DNA from: Actinostola sp. cb2023
Lineage: Eukaryota; Cnidaria; Anthozoa; Actiniaria; Actinostolidae
Assembly (NCBI GenBank): GCA_033675265.1
Contig: JAUJYZ010000789.1
Coordinates: 91,001-155,000 of the forward strand
Direction: 5' to 3'
DNA length: 64,000 bases
Made by a program: the position numbers and the translations under genes
Part shown: positions 11,639 through 21,143 of the stretch, in pieces
How positions within the stretch are numbered: the first letter of the stretch is position 1
How the letters are laid out: the number at the start of each line of letters is the position of its first letter
Notes under the pieces: generated by a model
Database searches by the model: none
The model's input: only the letters and a program-made list of their open reading frames with translations
Told to the model about the DNA's origin: nothing

Positions 11639-14341
11639 AGGTCTGTCTGTCTGTCTGTCTGTCGTCTGTCTGTCTGTCTGTCTGTCTGTATAAGCGTCGT
11701 CGTCCGTTTGTCCGTCCGTCTGTCTGCAAACCGTTGTCTGTCTGTCTGTCCATATAGTCGTCCGTCTGTCCGTCTGTCCGTCTGTCCGTCTCGTCACAAG
11801 TCTGTCCGTCTGTCCGTCTGTCCGTCTGTTCTACTGCTTGCTCAGGCGTCTGTCCAGTGACACTGTCTGATGCTTGTCCGTCTGTCCGTCTGTCCGTCTG
11901 TCCGTCTGTCCGTCTGTCCGTCTGTCCGTCTGGAGGTCTGTCGCTGTCCGTCAAGGTACTTCCGTCTGTCCGTCTGTCAAGTCCGTCTGTCCGTCTGTCC
12001 GTCTGTCCGTCTGTCCGTCTGTCCGTCTGTCCGTCTGTCCGTCTGTCCGTCTGTCCGTCTGTCCGTCTGTCCGTCTGTCCGTCTGTCCGTCTGTCCGTCT
12101 GTCCGTCTGTCCGTCTGTCCGTCTGTCCGTCTGTCCGTCTGTCCGTCTGTCCGTCTGACTAACTGACTTATTTTCAGAAAAACCAAGAATTCTAAACGCA
12201 TCTCCACCTAACAAATCAATCCTTCATCGAGCAACTGCAGTGTTGTCCTGCTACGCCATTGGCGATCCGGCACCTACGATCACGTGGACAAAGAACGGAA
12301 GCACGCACATACCACGTGCTACAATACACGACGATAGACACGTGCTCGTGATAACCAACGTATCAGCACGTGATCAGGGCGTGTATCAATGTCGGGCTCG
12401 AAATTTTCTTGGAGTAACGCAGTCGTCGACCAGTATCACTGTCGTAGGTAAGCATGCTGATAGTTAAGGGGGGATTAACATATTTATTTGGCCCGTTGCT
12501 AGGGAAACTTTGAAGGCTCATAAAACTCTTAAAATCAATACATAAGGCATGAAACTTTCGGAATGTGTTAGTTGAGGGTAGAAGTTCGACATGTGATGAC
12601 GTCATCACGTACGTGCTTATGACGTCATCGCATCGTAAAAGCCCGCCGTTGTTCATAGGGTTTTGATGAATTAAAAATATTTTGGTATAATCTGAAAACT
12701 TATATCAAGGTGCAGAAGACTAAGCACGCGTTTTGCGTTTCAATGAAAATTGATTTTTTTTATGGCAGTTTCTTTGCATTTTTAACGACATTTTTGTCCA
12801 TAACTTTTCCATTTTTTCTTTGTTTTTAAAATCCATGCTCGAATTTGTGGAGAATACTCTTCTTAGCAGATACATAAAGAAAAAAGTTAACTTTTTTGAA
12901 AACGTGAAAAGAACGGCGTTTTTTTCGAAAACACCTGTTGAGTAAGGTAATCTTTGATTGTTTTTTATTGATTTATCGGCGTTTTTTACTCTTAGGTTGA
13001 AGTTTTTGTGACGACAAGTCGGCTTGTTTTACTTCGGTTCAATAATCTCTGTTGAGTGTTATTGCTTTTGAACGACTCTTCAAGTGGAATTATCGCTTGC
13101 TTTCTTTGACTTCTTTGACTTTAAACTACTGCAGCCTATCATATGTCGAATATTTATACATTGAACAAACTTAAAATTAAAAGAATAACGTTCAATAAAA
13201 TATATAACTTGTAATTTTTGAAGTGAAACTCGTGAATGTCTTGCGGGAAAACACTGGGCGCTTGCTCGATGAAATCTCTTCTCATTCAAGCTCTGCATAT
13301 AGCAACGAATTACCATGGCAACGAAATATGTTAATCCCCCCTTAACGCTAATAGGCGACTATCTCTTATAAGCGCGCCGGCAATTTTTCAAATTTCGATG
13401 AAATAATGCATGTATAATTGCACCTTGCAAACCGTTGAAAATCTAGTCAATCCATCCATACACGACCATTTTATTGTACAGATTTTGTTGTGTGAAAACG
13501 GATCATCGCAAGCACAAGAAAATAGAAAAACTTCGATCCTTGCGTTGTTCTACTGCTTGCTTCAGGCCTATTTACAGTGACACTTGTGACTGATGCTTGC
13601 GTCGATCGCTAGTGAAAACCAGGCTTATGGCTGCAAGCGGTTGCTTTATATAGGAGCTCGAGGTGGTCGCTAATTAACAGCTACTAATGAGAGAAATTGG
13701 TTAAGACAGAATTCACAAAAGGCTTCTTAGTGGTGACCGCCTCCGAGAAGGCGTTGGACCAGAGAGGTTTGCCGGACTGTAGCAATATGGCATAACTCTA
13801 CATGTGTACATATTAAAACAAAATTATAATTCCTTCTCAACAGATTACCCAAGCATAAACACAACCCTCACGCGCCAAATCGTACGAACTGGACTCCACC
13901 AAACGGTTAATATCGGTTGCTATGGACACAGCTTAATCCAGTTATACTATTCGTGGTCCAGAAATGAGGTGTCACTCACTAGTAACCATGGAAACGGTTC
14001 AGTTAAGATGTTTGATAACATATTAGTTGTGACGCCAAAAGAAGCAAAGGATTATGGGAAGTACACGTGTCACGTGAGCAACATTGTAGACACGACTAGA
14101 TATGAAATCGAGCTGCGACCGTACGACCTGGTGACCAATCCGTCTGGTAAGCCTATGACATGATGTCGAATCTTCTGTGTCGTATCGTGTCGATCGAATA
14201 TCGTTTGCGGTCGAATAATAAGCAATTATTGGACGAGGTTGAGCAAAATATCGTGATTTGTCAGTGGCGAGCAGATTAATTATTTGCCGATGCCGAAGGC
14301 AGGGGCAAATAATTAATCTGCGAGACACTGACAAAATCACG

Positions 14342-14375
<34 letters not shown>

Positions 14376-16121
14376 ATCATTCGACTCATTTCTATCAATA
14401 AGGAATTTATTGAATATAAACATCAAGAAAAAATATTGTACAACGAGCTGCCATGTTTACACTGTGAATGATCGATTAAGTGCGCATGCTCAGACCGTTA
14501 TTTGCAGCGAACATTGCTTAATCTTCACTGCGCATGCTCAGATCGTTATTTGTACGCAGTTATTTGCAGGTCTTTCAGCCAATCAGAACTGCGGATAGAA
14601 ATGAGTCGAATGATAATGTATGTTGTCAGGAGCCCATGGCTCCTGATGTTTTATCCTTGTCTTCCATGTCTGATTTGTAAAAACAATATGTCGAATGTCG
14701 TATCGTGTCGAATGTCGTATTGAATGTCGTATCGTGTCGAATGTCGTATCGTATCGAATGTCGTATCGTGTCGAATGTCGTATCGAATGTCGTATCGTGT
14801 CGAATGTCGTATCGTGTCAAATGTCGTATCGTGTCGAATGTCCTATCGTGTCGAATGTCGTATCGAATGTCGTATCGTGTCGAATGTCCTATCGTGTCGA
14901 ATGTCGTATCGTATCGAATGTTCTATCGTGTCGAATCGTGTCAAATGTCCTATCGTGTCGAATGTCGTATCGTGTCGAATGTCCTATGCATGTCGCAGAC
15001 TCAAGCCTCTCGTATGTGCCCATCCTTGCCAGCAGTGTCTGCATGCATGACCGCTGAAAAGAGGGCGTGGTCGCTCGGAGACGCTTGATCGGCCAGTCAT
15101 TCGTCAGACGAGAGATAAGGTTTGATGTGACATGTATACCTTATCCAGACGAAGACATTATTTTTCGAAAAATGATCTGTTTCACAACGCTGCAGCTTGT
15201 TTGAACAGTACAAACGATCCCGATCAGCGTGAGCTGATGTCCGGTCAAAATGTCAAATTAACCAAACACTAATGTCTGCATGACCAATGACAGCCTGTAT
15301 ATGTAGTTAGGCTGTGTCAATCAAATGTTTATGTCGTTAAAGTGCATATGACACTTTTTTTTAAATTTCATTTGATAACATAGATTAGTCTGTGATGGAA
15401 AAAATAATATCACAAATAATGTTTGATTAAATTATTGCTTTTAGAGATATTTGTGAAAAACATGTTGCGAAGTGTGACGTCACGTTGTTTGATAGCACTC
15501 TGGTTTCATTGAAGTTAGAATCTTTACCTGTTTATGTTTTTTGGTCGGACAAAAGTATGACTATTTTGGTTATTTTTGAGGCTCTTCAAACAAAGTGACG
15601 TCATAATTGTAACAGCTGATGTATTTTTCGAAAATATCTTTCAAAGCAATCATTTCACAGAAAATTGACTATGTTTTCTTTGATACTACCAATAATCCGC
15701 ATAATTGAGGCCAATAAAAATTTTCATGTCATATGCACTTTAATGTAACTGATATAGTTCATATAGCTGTCTTTTCGCTTCAGTTCCCGTCCTGCAGCGT
15801 ATGTCTACTGGGGCAACTTCGTGCAGCAGCGAGCGTCTGAGCATCATCATTCCTCTCGTACTGGTACTGCTACTATCTGTCGCTATCAACGTCCGTTTTA
15901 TCCATCATTTATACCAAATCAAGAAAGGAAAGGGGCCTTCAAAACCAATACCAATGACCACCATAGCAAGAGAGGACTCAATACTTATCAAGGATACTGA
16001 AATAGCATGGGATAACCTGCTTCCCGAGGCGTCCGGTCCAGGTGGACCTCACGTGAACGCTGGGATAGTGGGAGAAGCAGGAACATACTTCAATCACAGA
16101 CAAATTACCACGCAGGCGTAG
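8651..16121 (+). CDS. Discoidin (F5/8C)-Ig3 single-pass membrane receptor
   Basis: Five exons: 8651-9040, 9536-9941, 12178-12447, 13844-14146 and 15784-16121; lengths sum to 1707 = 568 codons plus stop, with all phases consistent. The first residues (MILGFLCFIIASWFV) look like a signal peptide. Next is an F5/8 type C domain across exons 1-2 (WLQVDMG, GVATQGK, FFKGNND, YVRFFP, PCLRVEIY). Three Ig-like domains follow, one per exon end or exon: (LDCMAKG...YRCIATN), (LSCYAIG...YQCRARN) and (IGCYGHS...YTCHVSN). A TM helix near residue 470 (IIIPLVLVLLLSVAINV) and a cytoplasmic tail of about 75 residues complete it. Probable role, by inference only: cell-surface adhesion or recognition. An alternative start in an upstream exon spliced at TATACAG|GTTG (8718) cannot be excluded; the summed-length test favours 8651 but is only a one-in-three check. 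Confidence 0.8.
9112..9172. repeat. 11-bp tandem repeat (AAACCCTCGGG)
   Basis: About six perfect copies of AAACCCTCGGG in the first intron of the discoidin/Ig gene. Confidence 0.9.
9319..9476. mobile_element. GAGTGGGAA-family MITE, copy 1
   Basis: Inverted ends AGAGTCGTTT...GAGTGGGAA and TTCCCACTC...ACGACTCT enclose a core shared with 22948-23075 and 28343-28512 (GTGACACTCAAAT, CTTTCTGAACCAATC, AACTCTTTCAAT). Three copies in one window define a family of about 130-170 bp. This one ends 60 bp before exon 2 of the discoidin/Ig gene. Confidence 0.85.
9970..11130. repeat. Interspersed repeat family R, copy 1
   Basis: 10285-10535 is homologous to 39622-40050 in direct orientation (ATGCAACCTCAAGTGACC, CGGAGATCTTTATCGAT, CATTGAGCGTCTTCTTCTGT). 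Flanking parts (10010-10060, 10780-10815, 10985-11125) match 28740-29475, including the end motif TTCGGAAGGGCCCGAGTAAT. It fills the second intron of the discoidin/Ig gene before the simple repeat. No intact ORF. Confidence 0.7.
11196..12160 (+). repeat. GTCT / GTCCGTCT simple-sequence array
   Basis: A 5' part dominated by the 4-mer GTCT (11196-11760) and a 3' part dominated by the 8-mer GTCCGTCT (11760-12160), in the intron before the second Ig exon. The array ends 18 bp before the splice acceptor at 12177, so it supplies much of the polypyrimidine-rich upstream region. Long ORFs on both strands here are repeat artefacts. Confidence 0.95.
12464..13345. mobile_element. TTAA-flanked TIR element (GGGGGGATTAACATATTT), 874 bp
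   Basis: TTAA at 12464-12467 and 13342-13345 flank inverted termini GGGGGGATTAACATATTT and AAATATGTTAATCCCCCC. A TTAA target duplication is the signature of piggyBac and Kolobok elements. No transposase ORF was seen, so it is non-autonomous. It lies in an intron of the discoidin/Ig gene. Confidence 0.75.
14211..14384. mobile_element. 174-bp palindromic MITE (TCGAATAATAAGCAATTATT termini)
   Basis: The left arm (TCGAATAATAAGCAATTATT, CAAAATATCGTGAT) pairs with the right arm (ATCACGATATTTTG, AATAATTGTTTTATCATTCGA) around a central hairpin near 14280. Intronic, non-coding. Confidence 0.8.
14629..14647. repeat. CAGGAGCC...GGCTCCTG palindrome
   Basis: CAGGAGCCCATGGCTCCTG resembles the two outer ends of the 171-bp element at 39801-39971 joined together. 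It could be a deletion remnant of that family. Confidence 0.35.
14692..14992 (+). repeat. 17-bp tandem repeat (GTCGAATGTCGTATCGT)
   Basis: About 18 units of GTCGAATGTCGTATCGT, some shortened, in the last intron of the discoidin/Ig gene. All three frames are open, as expected for a 17-bp unit. Not related in sequence to the 17-bp array at 5.5 kb. Confidence 0.9.
15337..15743. mobile_element. TTAA-flanked TIR element (AGTGCATATGACA), 399 bp
   Basis: TTAA at 15337-15340 and 15740-15743 bracket AGTGCATATGACA and its complement TGTCATATGCACT. Non-coding. It ends 40 bp before the last exon of the discoidin/Ig gene. Confidence 0.75.
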
Positions 16122-16261
16122 TAGGTACCTGGCTATACCATAGTTGAGAACTGGGCGGGCCCACTTTTTTGTCGATGAGTCTGAAAAAAAACCGCGCGTG
16201 GGAAAGAGGTCTGGGTCGAGGCGGAAGTATCCTTTGACTCACGGTGTTTTAATAAAACAAA

Positions 16262-16612
16262 TTCAATTGTGAACATTTAGTCTAGTTATGGACGGTATAC
16301 CAACGATTTCATGGGATTACAAAGAGCCGTTCGTCCACACGGCCAATTCCTAATAATACGGTGGAAAAGGAAGTAGGAGAAAATGGCGCCTATTCAGTTA
16401 ACCACAATGCTTTGCGAACCTAATATAATTGTGAACATTGGGTCTAGTTCTGGACTAGGTTTACCAACGATTTCATGGAATTACAACTGAAAGTACCGTT
16501 CCTACCACTAGCTAATTCCTTAATAATATAATACGGTAAAATGAAGGTCGTAGGTGGAAATATGGCGGCCATTCATTTAACCACAATGCTTTGCGAACCT
16601 AACTAGATATAG
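16262..16612 (+). repeat. Two-copy direct repeat of about 175 bp
   Basis: AATTGTGAACATT...CCACAATGCTTTGCGAACCTA occurs twice in tandem (about 16262-16432 and 16430-16608), diverged by point changes and small indels. Downstream of the discoidin/Ig stop codon. Confidence 0.75.
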
Positions 16613-16736
16613 GTACACTTCACGGGCGTTTTTAAGGTTTTGGCCATATGAGGATTGTGGGTAGTGTCGCCATCTTTAAATTTCAGTATCGCTTTCCTGG
16701 AGTTACAGAAGCCATTTAAATCCTCACTTTAATGAC

Positions 16737-17636
16737 AAGGGCCGTTATGATAAGGCACAGTCAAGGACCATTATGATAAGGTACAGTCACGGACCATTAT
16801 GATAAGGTACAGTCAAGGACCATTATGATAAGATACAGTCAAGGACCATTATGATAAGATACAGTCAAGGACCATTATGATAAGATACAGTCAAGGACCA
16901 TTATGATAAGATAGTACAGTCAAGGGCCATTATGATAATAAGATACAGTCAAGGACCATTATGATAAGGTACAGTCAAGGACCATTATGATAAGGTACAG
17001 TGAAGGACCATTATGATAAGGTATATAGCCAAGGACCATTATGATAAGGTACAGTCAAGGACCATTATGATAAGATACAGTCAAGGACCATTATGATAAG
17101 ATAGTACAGTCAAGGACCATTATGATAATAAGATACAGTCAAGGACCATTATGATAAGGTACAGTCAAGGACCATTATGATAAGGTACAGTCAAGGACCA
17201 TTATGATAAGGTACAGTGAAGGACCATTATGATAAGGTATATAGCCAAGGACCATTATGATTAATACAGTGAAGGTTCTACACGACCCCACAAGTCTTTA
17301 GCTTTGATAAGATACAGTCAAGTGTTTAAATAAAATTATTGTATTGTATTGTATTGTATCATAATAAGGTACAGTCAAGGACCATTATGATGAGGTACAG
17401 TCAAGGACCATTATGATAAGGTACAGTGAAGGACCATTATGATAAGGTATATAGCCAAGGACCATTATAATAAGGTACAGTCAAGGACCATTATGATGAG
17501 GTACAGTCAAGGACCATTATGATAAGGTACAGTCACGGACCATTATGATAAGGTACAGTCAAGGACCATTATTATAAGGTACAGCCAAGAACCATTAAGA
17601 TAAGGTACAGTCAACGACCATTATGATAAGGTACAA
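16737..17636 (+). repeat. 26-bp minisatellite (AAGGACCATTATGATAAGGTACAGTC)
   Basis: Roughly 32 units based on AAGGACCATTATGATAAG plus GTACAGTC. Blocks of units repeat as a larger pattern (GATAGTACAG and GGTATATAGCC variants recur in order). Unrelated sequence with a GTATT run (17280-17360) interrupts it once. Lies between convergent genes. Confidence 0.9.
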
Positions 17637-17927
17637 TTCTATATTTATTGCATAATTGACGCTTGTCCATGGAAGCTATTTTACATGATAAATGATTGGA
17701 TTTCTGAATCCAAGTCCATCGTCAGTTATTCGCCTTACTTTTATGAAATCTTTTGATGTTGGGATTATGGACTACTTAACGATATTTTAGAGTTGTTTCA
17801 TGTGTTGTTTCAAGATAACGTTTGGATGGTTGCAAGGCATGATGGGTGTTACAGAGAAGTGTAGCCGAGCCTCATGTAAACGACCATCCTCAAAGGCGTT
17901 TCGTTCGTGAAAATAGGTTTCTTCGGC
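17637..17927. other. Intergenic, nothing recognised
   Basis: Unique-looking AT-rich sequence between the 26-bp array and the next palindrome. No gene or repeat seen. Confidence 0.5.
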
Positions 17928-18037
17928 GAGTGGGTTACCTGTGGTCAGGGATTTGACCGAAGGGACTAAGTCGAGGTATAATTACTACTCGACTTAATTC
18001 CTCTCGGTCAAAATCCTGACCACAGGTAACCCACTCG
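17928..18037. mobile_element. 110-bp palindrome, GGGTTACCTGTGG family
   Basis: CGAGTGGGTTACCTGTGG with a TTTGACC...AAGTCGAG arm faces its complement (CTCGACTTAATTC...CCACAGGTAACCCACTCG) around a 12-bp loop. Related fragments lie at 1091-1135 and 2885-3000. It sits just past the AP-1 mu stop codon and could fold as a hairpin in its 3' UTR. Confidence 0.8.
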
Positions 18038-18211
18038 CCACAGAAACTCATTTCCATGGACAAACTGCCGTGAGGTACAAGTAGCTTGTAGCAAAGAGAT
18101 GTTAGACTGCACCAAATTTACTGCTTCATATAAGAAATTGTTAGTGAAATCATTGTGACCAAGTATACCAAGAGGGGATGGATCTATTTGTTAATATCTA
18201 AGTAGTGCGCT

Positions 18212-18790
18212 TTATGTAGTTCTAAGTTGGTAATCTGAAAAGAAATCAGAAAAAAGCATGATTAGAATTAGAAGAGAGCATTTTAGGAGGCAGGGGGAGT
18301 GGAGAGGGGTAACGGAGGACACTTCCTAACTGGTCATCAAATGTTGTGTTTTAAAAAAGGGACAATCAGTCCACAAATTAGCCCGCGTAGCTTGGCGGTT
18401 TTTAGTGGTTTGGCTTCTTCTCTTCCCCCTGGCCCCTCCCCTATTACAAAAAATATGAAAATATGAAAAATATGAAAATATGAAAATCTAATTTATATAA
18501 CTATATAACTAAGTTAAAAAAATACATTTAACCCTTTGACACCCAGAGATTTTTGAGTTTTTTAGCGATTTTCTGGACCTAATCACGCCATAGGAAATTT
18601 CGATTCCATATAAGGGGTTTCCATGGAAATCTTGACAGTTCTGAAAGCCCACGGGCTCAGGTTCTGACGTAATCTTTCTCTTTTGGTGAATCTCCTCGAG
18701 GAACGGCATCTCGTAGCTACTAGGAGCGGTCAATTTTGCATTTTTAGAGTGTTTATAGCCATTATTCACCACAGAAGCCCCCAAGACAGC

Positions 18791-18825
<35 letters not shown>

Positions 18826-21112
18826 CTATATTTATAAAGCGTCATTAAGCATCATTAAGCTTGACTGGTGTGGTAGAGACCGTTCTCCTGGAAGAACTCA
18901 GGAGTTTAGATACGAATTCACGAACAGATTTCGACTTTGCCGTTTGGAAATTCAAAATGGCGGACTCAATTGTGAAATCGTCTCTCTGGTCTTTCTGTGG
19001 TGGATTCCAGGACCTACAAAGGCATTTTTGGCGACTTTGGACTTGTAAAGAATGCAACCGGTGCAATATTTTGCCTGTAGGACCGAGTGGCTCGACACTC
19101 TATATATTCTTAAAAGAGGGATTTTCGGGGGAGATCTATGCCGAAATTCCCGGATGTTTCCCGGCATCCTTTTCGGGCGTGCAGAAGGAAAACACGTGTT
19201 AGCGAAAGTGGGCCTAAGGAAATGGCTATTGTTCGGCGAGTTAAGGAAAAGAGAGGGCAAAATTCACGACTATATCAAGAAGAGAGATGGAAGTTTGCTG
19301 AGAAAGTGGCATTTTGTTTCGCAAGGATGTATTTTGGAAGAAAATCCAAGTCAAATGTCGTTCATTTTCGAGGTGTAAAATTGCGTCAAAAACACGCATT
19401 TTTGATTTTTATGGCAAACAAATTGAACTAATGCCCAGAAATCGGACCTGTAAGTCAGTTTACTTGAGGTTAAAATATGAAGAGTTATCTAGTTGTCACT
19501 AATAACTGGCCATGAGATCGATGTTACGAAAATTCAGAAAGTTAGAATTTTTCAAAGCAGTATCGATTTTTACGGGCGGTTTCGGGCGCCGTGGGAGTCA
19601 AAGGGTTAATCATGTTAATATGTAAAAAATAAATATGTAAAAGAAAAAATTAAAATTAAAATCAAGTTAAAAATTTGTGCACCATATATACAATGTATGG
19701 TCTTTAATGAGTTATACATCTCTCCCATCTACCACAAGGCATTCATCACCCCCCCCCCCCCCCCCCCCCCCCCCTCTCTCTCTACCATCCTAAGAAATGA
19801 ATGATTTCTAAACAGAAGATAATTTTGCTGACAAACTATTTGGTAAATAAATGCCAGACGTAGCCTGGTCATCAGCCGCCTAGGCTGGTACAGTGGTAGA
19901 AACGAATAATGCCTAACAATATGTACATGTAGATAGATAGAATAATATTTTGGAAAAATAAAAGGAAATATTATATCATAGTGATTTGTTCATTTAACCA
20001 TTTCTCATCCTTCCACATCTACCAATTTCCTTTCATTCCAAATATATTTTCTTTCCCATTCATTTATTTCCTATTTAAATCCTTTCATCGCCATTCTCGT
20101 TCCTATCGCAAATCCTTTCCCCTTCTTTTCTATTAATTTCTTTGCGGTGTATTTTCTCCCTTCTGTCCTACTCGTCTTGTTCTGCTGCGAATCTATTCAC
20201 TTCACATTTATTTTCTCTGACTGTAGATCATCCCACTCATTGCCGACTTGCTCTAACACTAGATATTCCTTCACTTTCTTTGCTAATATCCCCAGATTCC
20301 TTTCATAACTATGTGGTACGCAATGCTATATTTATCTTGAAAAGGTATCTAAATATGAGGCGATGGAAGGGGGTGGGAATCAGAGAAAATGATGTATGGT
20401 CTTACCTCCATTTTGAGTGATATATCGCACCCATGGTAGTGCTTGGTAACCACTCTTTTCTATAATCTTCAGATATCGTACCTGTAACAAAAGAAGCACA
20501 TTTTTTGCCACATCTTCCATAGAAAACAGCCCTCAGATTAGAGGGATTTGAGTCTGAGTAGGAGGGGTAGTGGTAGGAGAAGGGGTAGGAAGAGGGGGGT
20601 AGGGGTAGGAGGAGGGGTAGGGGTAGGAGGAGGAGTAGGGGTAGGAGTAGGAGGAGGGGTAGGTGTAGGAGGAGGGGTAGGAGGAGGAGTAGGGGTATGA
20701 GGAGGGGTAGGGGTAGGAGTAGGGGTAGGAGGAGTAGTAGGGGTAGGGGTAGGAGGAGGGGTAGGGATAGGAGGAGGGGTAGGGGTAGGAGGAGGAGTAG
20801 GGGTAGGAGGAGGAGTAGGGGTAGGAGAAGGAGGAGGAGTAGGGATAGGAGGAGGGGTAGGGAGGAGGAGGGGTAGGAGGAGGAGTAGGGGTAGGAGGAG
20901 GGGTAGGGGTAGGAGGAGGAGTAGGGATAGGAGGAGGAGTAGGGGTAGGAGAAGGAGTAGGGGTAGAAGGAGTAGGGGTAGGAGGAGGAGTAGGGGTAGG
21001 AGGGTAGGGGTAGGGTAAATTAAAAATCAAGTCAGGTTAAAAATTTGTGCACCATATATACAATGTATGGTCACAATGAGTTATACATCTCTCCCATCTA
21101 CCACAAGGCATT

Positions 21113-21143
<31 letters not shown>

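Noticed and set aside
11161..12214. Cys/Ser/Val- and Asp/Gln/Thr-rich ORFs on both strands
   Set aside because: Artefacts of the GTCT/GTCCGTCT simple repeat.
18683..19502. Overlapping ORFs of 60-120 codons inside the TTAA element
   Set aside because: Several frames and both strands, no domain or codon pattern recognised; too weak to call a transposase fragment.
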